Assembly: GCA_021292165.1 (NCBI GenBank)
Contig: CM037883.1
Span: forward strand, 8,038,934 to 8,102,933
Source: Shinisaurus crocodilurus
Taxonomy: Eukaryota > Chordata > Lepidosauria > Squamata > Shinisauridae
Length of the DNA: 64,000 nt
Reading direction: 5' to 3'
Of this stretch, positions 1-9,330 are shown in pieces. The notes below the pieces were generated by a model. It did no database searches and was not told where the DNA came from. It saw nothing but the letters and a program-made list of their open reading frames with translations. Both the position numbers and the translations under genes were made by a program. How positions within the stretch are numbered: the stretch's first letter is position 1; every line of letters begins with the position of its first letter.

Positions 1-149
1 ATCAGGAAGTACTTTTAAAGGTATTTCCTACGTCATATCTTAGAGCTACTATTGCTCTTTTTCACATAACAATAGCTACTGTCTGGATAGTATTAGCAGA
101 AGTAAGCATGGAGACTGGAATCCCGAACATTCGGACTGTGGCAATTGGA

Positions 150-300
150 AGTGCAGGTCACCTTCATAAGACCCTCAGTGTCAGTGATGCCTTTGGGCAT
201 GCTGACTGGATAGAGAGGGATTATACCTTGGTGTTAGGGTCAGGGTAAAGCTTCAGGTTAGGGTTAGAGTTAGGAAAACCTGGGCCCCTGTGCATAACAC
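150..300 (+). repeat. Diverged orphan monomer of the TTAGGG-core satellite
   Basis: The order of motifs matches one unit of the array at 2826-5130: a 'cctttgggcatgctgactgg' block, then 'gattata', then 'caggttagggttagagttag', then 'aaaacctgggcccctgtgca'. It is clearly more diverged than any unit in the array and lies about 2.5 kb upstream of it, with a Helitron-like and a hAT-like element between. It may be an old edge of a once larger array or a separate transposed monomer. Confidence 0.6.
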
Positions 301-857
301 AACACTACCGTAGGCACATATGTTGGTATCATATACTGGAAGATACTCATGCATTTCTTCAGTTATTTATACACAACATTGCCACTTAAGGGCTGGAAGT
401 CTTTCTCATGGTGAACCACTGAACAGCGGTAGCAATGGTCATGAATATCTTTTAGGCCACGTTGAAGATGATATGAGTCATAAAATCAGCTTATTCCAGT
501 AAATGGTGGTTTTGGCTTCTAAAGCTGAGGCTGCAGCAGCAATAACATGGCAGATAATTGAGTATTGCATCATCTGCAGCAAATGTAATAAAAGAGCTTC
601 AAGAGGAGACGTGTCTGGAATGATCCTATTAAACATATTTAAGATTAGAAAGAATAACATCTTGTCTCCATTGGTAAAAATGCACTAATAAAGATGGCAA
701 TAACATTGATGATGTTATCTGTCTCTATTGCCCAAGTAGAAACCTGTAAAAGGAAACAAAATCAGCATGAATTTCTCTTTGGAGTCAAACTCATGTTATT
801 TTTTCTCAATACGTCTCAGTGGTTTTTTGCCTCCCCTACCCTTAGTGCACATATATT
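301..857. other. Unassigned interspersed sequence
   Basis: Apart from short chance reading frames I see no tandem repeat, SINE head, LINE motif or inverted repeat here. Composition is AT-leaning and ordinary. It ends where the GC-rich element begins. Confidence 0.5.
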
Positions 858-1200
858 TAGTGGTAGTTTTGGGCACGAACCTGTGGTTGGGCTCGCCTCT
901 CCACCGCCGCGATTCTCCACGGCGATGGCCCCCCAGCCTCGATCTTCTGAGCGGCGCAGAGCAGTTTGTGCCGCTCGAGCCGCCGTCGCTGGTCCCGTCG
1001 CATCACATCCGGCCCCGGAAGTGATGCGACGGGAGCCTGCGCAGGCGCAGTACGTCGTGCGAGGAGTCCAGCGCGCCTGCGCAGGGTCCCGTCGTGTCAC
1101 TTCCGGTGCCGGATGTGACGCGATGGGACCAGCGACGGCGGCTCACGCAGCTCGCCATGGAGAGGTGAGACCCAGGTAGGCCCGCGCGAGCATTGGACTA
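858..1200 (-). mobile_element. GC-rich hAT-like non-autonomous element, diverged copy
   Basis: It starts with TAGTGG. Blocks such as 'gggctcgcctctcc', 'gatcttctgagcggcgcaga' and 'ggtcccgtcgc' match, in opposite orientation, the better-bounded element at 40768-41255. The interior is strongly GC- and CpG-rich and partly self-complementary, with 'gtcccgtcg' and 'cgacgggA' blocks on both arms. The right end stops exactly where the Helitron-like element starts, so the right target duplication cannot be checked. Confidence 0.6.
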
Positions 1201-2157
1201 CTAGCTTTTTTTACCCAGCGTTGCATGGGTCGTCATTTCCCTATAGGCACTATTTGTTTGAAATTCCTTAAGGTAGCTGTCCGCAGTTTGGAATCCCTTG
1301 GAATCCCAACTCCCCTGGGACTACCAGCTCCCCCAGGATTACACAATGAAATCCCAACTCCCCCGGGACAGCCAGCTCCCCCGGAACTGCACAATGACAT
1401 CCCAGCTTCCCTGGGATTACACAATGAAGAATTCCCTGTCCCTCCCCCCCGGTACTACACAATAAAATCTCTGCTTCCCTCCCTCCCGGGACTATTCAAC
1501 AATGTTTTCCCTGCTTCCCCACCCCCCCCGGACCACACAATGAATTCCCTGCTCCCCCCCCGGGACCACACAATGAATTCCCTGCTGCCCCCCCAGGACC
1601 ACACAATGAAATACCTGTCGTCCTCCCCCGGACTACACAATGGCGTTTTATGGGTTGTCATTTTCCTATAGGCACTATTTGTTCGAAATCCCCCCCCCCC
1701 GTGTAGGCCCCGGCTGCAGAACCCCTGCCCCCCCCGGACTACACAATGGCGTTGCACGGGTCGTCATTTTCCTATAGGCACTGCTTGTTCAAAATTTCCC
1801 ACCCCCCACCCCCGTGTAGACCCCGGCTGCAGTTCATATGAACATTCTGTTTGGACATGGGAGAGATTTGCATATCCGCCTCTGATTGGGCCCCTGTGGC
1901 AGTGCATACCAACATTCTAAATGCCATTGGAGCGATTTGCATAGCCGCTCCTGATTGGCCCCTGCATGCATTCCAAGTGACGCCATTGGCTCTCATCTTT
2001 TTTGGGCCGTACAGGCATGGCGGTTTTTTTCGGAGATTTGAACCCGCCAGTCTTTGTTCTTGGGTGATGGGGAGTATGCATGCCAAGTTTGGGGCAGATC
2101 CGTCCAACTGTGTAGGAGCCAATGCGACGCATGTGAGCCGTTCGGACATACACGGCT
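1201..2157 (-). mobile_element. Helitron-like element, copy 1 (truncated)
   Basis: In the + orientation it begins with CTAG directly after an A, which is the reverse complement of a Helitron 3' end (CTAG followed by host T). Eight bases inside lies a short hairpin, ACCCA/TGGGT around an 8-base loop. The body holds a C-rich minisatellite (about 1300-1640), then a non-repetitive part from about 1825 ('ttcatatgaacattctgttt') that matches copy 2 at 61628-62909. The far end, 'acaaactttcgcatttatat' in copy 2, is missing because a pogo-like MITE fragment begins at about 2158. No Rep/helicase coding is visible, so it is non-autonomous. The class assignment rests on termini and the A/T target only. 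Confidence 0.6.
1300..1640 (+). repeat. C-rich minisatellite inside Helitron-like copy 1
   Basis: Irregular units of roughly 25-45 bp share 'ctacacaatgaaatcc' and 'gctcccccc' with varying runs of C. The same unit makes up most of the interior of copy 2 (61735-62520), so the tandem array belongs to the element family and not to the site. Confidence 0.8.
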
Positions 2158-2270
2158 CCCTGCTGAGTTTCCATTATTTCTCATGAGGAAACTCGCTTTG
2201 ATATACGAGTGTTTTGGATTACGAGCATGGTTCTGGAATGATTTATGCTCATAATCCAAGGGTATTACTG
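2158..2270 (-). mobile_element. pogo/Tigger-like MITE (CAGTAATACC family), truncated
   Basis: This is the reverse complement of the first ~110 bp of the element at 13423-13805, ending in GGTATTACTG followed by TA. Only one terminus is present. The internal break falls exactly at the broken end of the Helitron-like copy. Confidence 0.75.
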
Positions 2271-2825
2271 TAATTTAAATTAATTTTAGAGATGTGCAAA
2301 ACCCCAATGAACAATCTTGCTAAGGATTTTTCTCCCCTCTTACCCAGCTATAGATTTCCTCAGACAGTTCTAGTGGCTTTGGAGAATTTTGCTCAGGCCC
2401 TATAGATATTATTAAAATGAAGACGATCCCTTTGGAGCTGTTTCACATGCATCAAAATGGGCTGTTTAGATTGGAATGCCACCAATACCTCTGGAGATGA
2501 TCACCATATCAGGGTGGGTCCCAACCATTAAGCAAAGTGAAGTGGACACCTCAGGTGGCAGATGGTGAGGGATGGGGAAGTAGTGACAGTCCCTCCCCAC
2601 TATCTTCATTCCTGAGCCGCCGAACCTAGCCAATGACCATCAGGTATAGTGGATGATCCTGCTCTCTTAGCAGGATTGAAGTAAGATTCAATAACCAGTC
2701 CAGTCTGCTTCATGGAATGGTGGTGGCGGCCATCTTGTACTTCACCCAAGGCATAAAAAAACAAACCTTTCCAGCGTCTAAATATTGCAACCTGAAATGT
2801 TCTGTCTGAATGTATGGGAATAAAA
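2271..2825. other. Unassigned sequence upstream of the satellite
   Basis: I see no recognisable repeat or coding signal. A 'gccatcttgtacttcaccca' stretch and a short '...tgaatgtatgggaataaaagtgatg' lead-in to the first satellite unit are the only notable points. Confidence 0.45.
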
Positions 2826-3369
2826 GTGATGATTTTGGGCTTGCTGTCTGAATGCATAGGGATTATAGCCATTAATATTAGTGTTAAAATTCAAGTTAGG
2901 GTGAGGGTTAAGAAAACCAGGGTCCATGTGCATGTCCTGGGGCCTGGAACTTGCTTAGATTGGGCAGACAAAGCTAGTGGTCAACAAGAACACCCTCGGT
3001 GATGACTTTGGGCTTCCTATCTGAATGGATGGTGATTATAGCCATTAATAAATATTAGTGTTAAAATTCAAGTTAGGGCTAGGGTTAAGAAAACCAGGGT
3101 CCGTGTGCATGTCGTGAGACCTGGAATTTGCTTAGATTGGACAGACAAAGCTAGTGGTCAACAAGAACCAACTTTGTGATGACTTTGGGCTTGCTGTCTG
3201 AATGTATGGTGATTAAAGCCATTAATAAATATTAGGGTTAAATTTCAAGTTAGGGTTAGGGTTAAGATTTAAGAAAACCAGTTTCCGTGTGCATGTCGTG
3301 GGACCTGGAATTTGCTTAGATTGGACACACAAAGCTAGTGGTCAACAAGAACCAACTTTGTGATGACTT

Positions 3370-3427
3370 TCGTCGCTCGTCCTCGTTCGTCCTCGTTCTG
3401 CCCGGCAAGGCTCGATTTTACAAGCCT
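3370..3427. other. Non-satellite spacer at the inversion breakpoint
   Basis: Short direct repeats of 'cgtcctcgtt' followed by 'ctgcccggcaaggctcgat' interrupt the array just where its orientation switches. The sequence does not match any satellite unit. Confidence 0.6.
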
Positions 3428-3648
3428 AGTTTTCTTATCCCTAACCCTAACTTGAAATTTAACCCTAATATTGATTAATGGCTGTAATCACCATATATTA
3501 AGAGAGAAAGCCAAAAGTCATCACCGGGGGTGTTCTTGTTGACCACTTGCTTTGTCTGTCCAATCTAAGCAAATTCCAGGTCCCACGACATGCACACGGA
3601 AACTGGTTTTCTTAAATCTTAACCCTAACCCTAACTTGAAATTACCAG
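3428..3648 (-). repeat. Inverted satellite unit (CCCTAA orientation)
   Basis: It reads 'ccctaaccctaacttgaaat' and continues as the reverse complement of a satellite unit. It carries the rare variant 'gagagaaagccaaaagtcat', which occurs in the forward array only in the unit around 3985-4190, so it is an inverted duplicate of that stretch. Confidence 0.85.
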
Positions 3649-5229
3649 GGTCCATGTTCATGTCCTGGGGCCTGGAAATTGCTTAGATTGGACAGACAAA
3701 GCGAGTGGGCAACAAGGACACCATTGGTGATTACTTTGGGCTTACTGTCTGAATAGATGGTGACTATAGCCATTAATAAATATTAGGGTTAAATTTCAAG
3801 TTAGGGTTAGGGTTATCAGAAACCAGTTTCCGTGTGCATGTCCTGGGGCCTGGGGCCTGGAACTAGCTCAGGCTGGAGAGAAAGAGAGTGGTCAGAAAGA
3901 ACACCCTCAGTGATGGCTTTGGGCTTGCTGTCTGAATGTATGGTGATTAAAGCCATTAATAAATATTAGGGTTAAATTTCAAGTTAGGGTTAGGGTTAAG
4001 ATTTAAGAAAACCAGTTTCCGTGTGCATGTCCTGGGGCCTGGAATTTGCTTAGATTGGACAGACAAAGCAAGTGGTCAACAAGAACACCCCCGGTGATGA
4101 CTTTTGGCTTTCTCTCTTAATATATGGTGATTACAGCCATTAATCAATATTAGGGTTAAATTTCAAGTTAGGGTTAGGGTTAAGAAATCCAGGGTCTGTG
4201 TTCATGCCCCAGGGCCTCGAATTAGCTTAGATTGGACAGACAAAGTGAGTGGTCAACCAGAACCATATTGGTGATGATTTTGGGCTTGCTGTCTGAATGT
4301 CTAGGGATGGTAGCCATTTATAAATATTAGGGTTAAATTTCAAGTTAGGGTTAGGGTTAAGAAAACCAGGGTCTGTGTGCACGTCCTGGGGCCTGGAACT
4401 TGCTTAGATTGGACAGACAAAGTGGTCAACAAGAACACCCTTGGCAATGACTTTGGGCTTACTGTCTGAATGTATGGTGATTAAAGCCATTAATAAATAT
4501 TAGGGTTAAATTTCAACTTAGGGTTAGGGTTAAGAAAACTAGGGTCTGTGTGCATGTCCCGGGGCCTGGAACTTGCTTAGATTGGACAGCCATAGCTAGT
4601 GGTCAACAAGAACCAACTTTGTGATGAGTTTGTGCTTGCTTTCTGAATGTATGGTGATTATAGCCATTAATAAATATTAGGGTTAAATTTCAAGTTAGGG
4701 TTAGGGTTATGAAAACTATGGTCCGTGTTCATGTCCCAGAGTCTCGAATTAGCTTTGATTGGACAGACAAAGCGAGTGGTCAAGAAGAACATCCTCGGTG
4801 ATGATGACTTTAGGTTTGCTGTCTGAATGGATGGTGATTATAGCGATTAATAAATATTAGGTTTAAATTTCAAGTTAGGTTTAGGGTTATGAAAACTAGA
4901 GTCTGTGTGCATGTCCCCGGGCCTGGAACTTGCTTAGCTTGGACAGACAAAGCGAGTGGTCAACAAGAACACCCTTGGTGATGACTTTGGGCTTGCTGTC
5001 TGAATGTATGGTGATTATAGCTATTAATAAATATTATGGTTAAATTTCAAGTTAGGGTTAGGGTTAAGATAACCAGGGCCTGTGTGCATGTCCTGGAGCC
5101 TGGAATTGGCTTTGATTGGACAGACCATTGTTTTTACCCCTAAGTGCTTTATCCTTTGTATCCTGGAGAAGCCTTACTCCTCCCCTCCCCATCCCCTGAG
5201 CGCCAGTTCCAAAGATGGTCTTCTGTCTT

Positions 5230-5402
5230 CGGAGCCGCAGCCGGCATGGAAAGACCCGCACTGGCTTCAAGGGCAGAGGGAGGGCCATCTGAAGTCGAGG
5301 GCCCTCTGAAGCTGCGAGGGCTTTTCCGAGGTCGTAGCTTGGACTCCAACTTTTCCGATTGCCAGCCAGATAGTGTCTACCCGCCATAGGATTGTGCCCT
5401 TA
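5230..5402 (+). mobile_element. Fragment of dispersed foldback family ending CCATAGGATTG
   Basis: The right part resembles the elements at 6979-7364, 26225-26432 and 32378-32817: 'gccgcagccggcatggaaag', a 'gggcagagggaggg' block, 'gactccaac' and the terminal 'gccataggattgtgccc'. The family has a CAATCCTATGG-like left end, so it is probably a non-autonomous DNA transposon. Superfamily is not resolved. Confidence 0.5.
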
Positions 5403-5529
5403 AATAAATAAAATAAAATAGAGATGCTAGGAATTGAACCTGATGTCACAGATCTGCCATAAAAGGTTGGTGGCACAGCCCTTAATGTGCTCAAAAGGAT
5501 TACTGAAGAAAGTGACTATCCTTCCCCCC

Positions 5530-5560
<31 letters not shown>
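5530..5560 (+). repeat. (CA)n microsatellite
   Basis: About fifteen CA dinucleotides, directly upstream of a 5S-derived SINE. Confidence 0.95.
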
Positions 5561-5561
<1 letters not shown>

Positions 5562-5565
5562 ACCC

Positions 5566-5734
5566 GGTCTGTGGCTCACGCTGGCTCAGCTTGTCTGAGT
5601 GTGGAAAGCTAAGGAGGGTCAGGCCTGGTTATTACTTGGATGGGAGACCCCTCCTCTAGTTTCCTGCATTGAGCAGGGGGTTGGACTCGATGGCCTGTAG
5701 GCCCCTTCCAACTCTATGATCTATGAATCTATGA
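5566..5734 (+). mobile_element. 5S-rRNA-derived SINE with CR1-type tail
   Basis: The head 'ggaaagctaaggagggtcag' and 'ggttattacttggatgggag' match the internal promoter half of vertebrate 5S rRNA (GGAAGCTAAGCAGGGTC...TACTTGGATGGGAGACC). The tail 'gagcagggggttggactcga' plus 'ccccttccaactctatgat' matches the 3' end of the CR1 fragment at 15934-16655. Ends in ATCTATGA repeats. Such SINEs are mobilised by the LINE whose tail they share (known principle; the partner here is inferred). Confidence 0.85.
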
Positions 5735-6087
5735 AACACACACACACAAGCCCCAGGCAATTAAACATGTTGCATAAAAGGTAATTAGGAATCTAGAGAA
5801 TTCAATAAATAATAAGGTAACTGGTACTAATAGGGAAGATACAAGGTGAGTTCACAGTGAACTTTAGGTAAATGTTATCAAATGTAATTGGGAAAGCAGT
5901 TTGGATAATATCCAAAGAGAAAATGCCTGAATTATAACTCATCACTAAAGATGAAAAGTGTTATGTTAGAAATGGAAAGACCTCAAACTTATTATTCAGA
6001 GTCAAAGTGAAGTTTTCTCTTATCAATTAATGAGCAAAGAATATTGTGTAAGGTATAAACTTTAAAAAGCCTGATATATACAGGGCA
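5735..6087. other. (CA)6 run, then unassigned AT-rich spacer
   Basis: A short CA run (about 5736-5748) follows the SINE. The rest is AT-rich sequence without a recognisable repeat, lying between two 5S-SINE copies in the same orientation. Confidence 0.5.
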
Positions 6088-6257
6088 GGCCTGTGGCTTA
6101 CGCTGGCTCAGCTTGTCTGAGCATGGAAAGCTAAGCAGGGTCAGGTCTGGTTATTACTTGGATGGGAGACCCCTCCTCTAGTTTCCTGCATTGAGCAGGG
6201 GGTTGGACTTGATAGCCTTGTAGGCTCCTTCCAACTCTATGATCTATGGATCTATGA
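6088..6257 (+). mobile_element. 5S-rRNA-derived SINE with CR1-type tail
   Basis: Second + strand copy with an intact 5S-like block 'ggaaagctaagcagggtcag' and 'ttggatgggagacccctcct', then 'gcagggggttggacttgata' and a (ATCTATG) end. It is close to the copy at 5566, so the two are good for dating relative insertion. Confidence 0.87.
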
Positions 6258-6880
6258 ATATAGATGTCTAGAAAAAAAATATGCACTTAGGTTTAATTAG
6301 TAAACTTTGAGTAAGAAATCACTTTGTCAAAACATATATCAAAATTAATTGTATCTAACTTGAAAAGTGTTTTTAAGCTTTTCTATGGATGTTTTTATTA
6401 TGAAGGATTCTTTTAGAAGTCAAGATTGTGAACCTAGATTTATGAAGTAGCAATTAGTATTGATGTACTGGCAGTGAGGTAATATTTTAGAAACTGTATA
6501 AATATGATCTGATTCGGGGGTCAGATATCGAAGCTCCTTGCTTGTGATACTGCCAGACAACTCGATAGAGAAGTCTTGGTAAGCAAAATGGGCTCAGCCA
6601 GCAATGCTCTCCTTTGTAACAAGTTGCTTTTAAATACTTTACTACTTTAATTGGAAATTTATATTTGTAGCAAGAAAAGAGAGAAATGGTTTCAAAGATT
6701 CCAGTCCTGTAATTACTGTCAGTACTAGACCTGGATTGCAACCCAGCGAACAATTCTAGGTATACTATACACTTTGTTCAGAAGTGTTTTTATTTGCTAT
6801 AGGGAGTTAACAGGCAGCTAAAGGCTCCCAGAGTACTGAACTATAAGCAGATCGCTCAAACTAAGTAAAACTGTAATACT
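6258..6880. other. Unassigned AT-rich sequence
   Basis: No SINE, LINE or inverted repeat recognised. Only short chance frames occur. Confidence 0.45.
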
Positions 6881-6934
6881 GGGACTTTCTACATGTGAAG
6901 CATGTGCTATACCATTGAGTTTTGGGTCTCTCCC
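6881..6934 (-). mobile_element. tRNA-Ala-like SINE, head fragment
   Basis: On the minus strand it reads 'ctcaatggtatagcacatgc', a tRNA-like A-box region, followed by 'cacatgtagaaagtccc'. It matches the better copies at 38276 and 47196. The body and tail are missing. Confidence 0.55.
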
Positions 6935-6978
6935 ATGCACTATGAATACACAAATGCCTGCTTCATTCACAACTTAAG

Positions 6979-7364
6979 GCGCAATCCAGTTGGGATGCCC
7001 GTAACCCTCCCGAATTCAGAATCCTATGGAGGGCGGGAGCAGCACGGAGGCAAAGGTTGCCTCCATCATGCTCCTCCCGCCCTGCAACTCAGCTGGATGG
7101 CCAGCATACCTTGTGCCTTGGTGGTGCCTGTCTCTTCCCTGCCCTGCCCTGCAGAATGCCCCCTAAACCTTGTCTCCAAGGCCGCTCTTGTGACCTCGTA
7201 GAAGCAGCCAACGTGGTTCTTTCCACACTGGCTGGGGGAAGGGGGAAGGGTGCCCCGAGCATGGAGACCCAGCCACAAGGTCAGAATGATTTTCTGACCT
7301 CTTAGCTGGGTGTCTGAGAAATCCTATGGCCATGTAGTTGCTGTCTAGCGGCCATAGGACTGTG
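6979..7364 (+). mobile_element. Dispersed foldback family (GCGCAATCC...CCATAGGA)
   Basis: It starts 'gcgcaatccagttgggatgc' and ends 'ctagcggccataggactgtg', the two ends being roughly complementary. 'tatggagggcgggagcagca', 'ggttgcctccatcatgctcc' and 'ggttctttccacactggctg' recur in the element at 32378-32817. Non-autonomous DNA transposon is the best guess. Confidence 0.55.
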
Positions 7365-7561
7365 GTGTTAGGTTCTGAATGCTGGATTTGAAAATGGCCA
7401 CACCAGGCCATTTTGGAATGGAATAATCAGTGTTTAACATTTGTTTTCACTGTGTCATGTAAGTTTGCAAAAGTGGAACCACTGAGTTACATAAAACATG
7501 TGTGGAGGTGGCCAGAAATCTGCCCTTTGCCTATATGTTCCATTGTCAATATAATACTCAC

Positions 7562-7893
7562 GTGGGCCAGATCCAGCCATCCCAGTGTCCCAATCTGGTT
7601 CTCCAGAATATGCCAGATGGCCATGCCCCCTTTGCGTGCCCCCTACTCCTTTCGCCCCCCAACCTCCAATCGTTTGGTGGTTTCCCGGCTTCTGCACATT
7701 TTCCCGCATTCTAAAATGCCTCCCATAAGGCTTAGTTTCTGGCAGGAAAAGGTTTATGCTAAAATATGCTGGTATCTGGGCCGCCCCACTCCTTTTGCCT
7801 TTGGTCCCATCCACCATTGTAATGCAGCCCCCCCCCCCCCAGAGCTTCTCTGAAATTGAATTCAGCCCTCAGACTGAAAGAGGGTTGACTCCC
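7562..7893 (+). mobile_element. hAT-like non-autonomous element (CAGGGGT...CCCCTG family)
   Basis: It shares with the bounded copy at 43980-44303 the blocks 'gtttcccggcttctgcacat', 'cccgcattctaaaatgcctc', 'ataaggcttagtttctggca', 'ccttttgcctttggtcccat' and 'attcagccctcagactgaaag'. The 5' end is degraded, so no target duplication can be read. Confidence 0.65.
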
Positions 7894-8284
7894 ATGATCA
7901 AACCTCTAGTAATAAAAACCTTAGCTGGTTGTTAATGTGTTTCTTAGTTATTCTTCGGTGCTTTTAAAGTTTTCCCTTTTGTAAAAAGAAGATACTCTGG
8001 AATTCAAGATAATCAAACCTGAATAATTATCCTATTACGTATTATATACCTGATTTTTTTCCCTAGCTGAGTTTTTCAACCAATATCTGTTTTCAGATAA
8101 TCAGTGAACCACATGGGGGTGCTGTTCCACTTTAAATAAACCTTTTGATTTCCCTCCCTACATAGCAGCTAAGCACAAGGGCATATTATAAGGGAAGGCA
8201 GAATGCGGTGTCTTTCCTTTTTCTGCCAACATTTCCCTTAGGTTATGTTGCTTGATTTCCTACAGGATCTGCTGTTTCCATTAA
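7894..8284. other. Unassigned sequence
   Basis: Nothing recognisable beyond AT-rich unique-looking DNA. Confidence 0.4.
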
Positions 8285-8306
8285 TACACACACACACACA
8301 CACACA
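8285..8306 (+). repeat. (AC)n microsatellite
   Basis: Eleven AC dinucleotides. Confidence 0.95.
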
Positions 8307-8573
8307 GCTTTTTCTGAAGTAATACCATTTACTGCACATTCTGTTAACTTCAAGTTTGTAAGCAAACCCCATCTTGCCATGCATGGAAACTGTATTTGCA
8401 GCACACATCATAAGATTGTCATCACAACAGTAGTGTTGAACTGGGCGAACATTGAACTGCTCACTCACTTATATTGGCCCAGGTAGAGTTATGGAACAGC
8501 TTGCAGCAGCTGCTTTAGCAATGGAGAAGTTTCGGGGGGGGTGTGTTTTACTTTCTGAAATCCTTTTTAAATA

Positions 8574-8830
8574 CAGTAATACCTTGGATTGCAAGTAACT
8601 TGGTCTGAGAGCGTTTTGCAAGACAAGCAAATTTTTTTAAAATTTTTTTACTTGATAAACAAGCAAGGTCTTGCAATACAACGTAGGGATGTAACCTCTC
8701 GCCTCGAGCGGGCGTAGCGGGCCGACCCTCACCCGCTCACGCCCGCCAGAGACTCGCTTTGATATAAGAGTGTTTTGGATTACAAGCACGGTTCTGGAAC
8801 GAATTATGCTTGCAATCCAAGGTATTACTG
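8574..8830 (+). mobile_element. pogo/Tigger-like MITE, 257 bp, TA-flanked
   Basis: Terminal inverted repeats CAGTAATACCTTGGATTGCA and its complement, flanked on both sides by TA, the target duplication of Tc1/mariner/pogo elements. The left arm carries 'gtctgagagcgttttgcaag'. A CpG-rich block (8695-8752) lies in the interior. It is the same subtype as 60355-60634. No transposase is encoded. Confidence 0.85.
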
Positions 8831-8940
8831 TATCTGAAAACACTCAGTTTATCCCCATTAATCTTTCATCCATGTTAGTTATCTTCAACCTTTTCAGATC
8901 TGGTACCCACCTAAGACTCCAACCTGCAATGGTGGACTGT

Positions 8941-8967
8941 TTCCTCCTCCTCCTCCTCCTCCTCCTT
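8941..8967 (+). repeat. (TCC)n microsatellite
   Basis: About eight TCC triplets. Confidence 0.9.
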
Positions 8968-9141
8968 TCTTCTTATACACACACTGGAACAAGATGTTGC
9001 CATGTAGGGTGCTCCTGTTCAGCATTCCATCCATCCATCCATGCTGTTGTCCAGGATACTCTATTCCATTTCCCCAGTTTTCCACTTCCCTCACCCGGAC
9101 AGCCAGCCAGTATACTGTTCCCACCCAGCATAGTCAGGTCA

Positions 9142-9330
9142 GCAGGCTGGTGACTCCACTGTCAGTGGGGCTGCATATCTGCTCTGGGTTTCACTCTGAA
9201 CTTTAAAGGAGCTATCCACATTGCTGAACCCTATCCCCCAAAAAGTGGTTCGGCACCATGGATAGCTCCTTAAAAGTTCAGAGTAAAATCCGAAGTGGAT
9301 ATGCAGCCCCACTGACATTGGAGTTCTGGT
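9142..9330 (+). mobile_element. Palindromic foldback element (AGGCTGGTGACTCC family)
   Basis: Two arms face each other: 'ctgcatatctgctctgggtt' with 'actctgaactttaaaggagc' on the left, and 'gctccttaaaagttcagagt' with 'gtggatatgcagccccac' on the right, around a short loop with 'gttcggcaccatgg'. Related copies lie at 11186, 30961 and, diverged, 42886. Non-autonomous; superfamily not certain. Confidence 0.75.

Larger units (their letters stand above)
2826..5130 (+). repeat. ~177-bp satellite array with TTAGGG-type core
   Basis: Unit starts at about 2826, 3000, 3177, 3359, 3728, 3911, 4094, 4271, 4446, 4620, 4798 and 4979 give spacings of about 174-183 bp. Each unit reads 'tgatgactttgggcttgctg', 'gattatagccattaataaat', 'attagggttaaatttcaag', then 'ttagggttagggttaag' (two to three vertebrate telomere-type hexamers), then 'aaaaccagggtccgtgtgca', a 'cttagattggacagacaaag' block and 'ggtcaacaagaac'. 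The telomeric motif is thus a fixed part of a longer unit and not a pure telomere array. One unit is inverted (3428-3648) behind a 60-bp non-satellite spacer. The last unit decays around 5130. Confidence 0.9.

Noticed and set aside
694..1179. 161-codon alanine/arginine-rich frame
   Set aside because: It runs through the GC-rich hAT-like element, where stop codons are rare by composition. Equally open frames exist on the other strand.
2826..5130. Chromosome end or true telomere array
   Set aside because: TTAGGG occurs only two or three times per ~177-bp unit, in an interior position, and ordinary sequence continues on both sides.
5566..6257. 5S rRNA genes
   Set aside because: Only the internal 5S half is present, the 5' part is altered and a CR1-type tail with ATCTATG repeats follows. 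These are SINEs.
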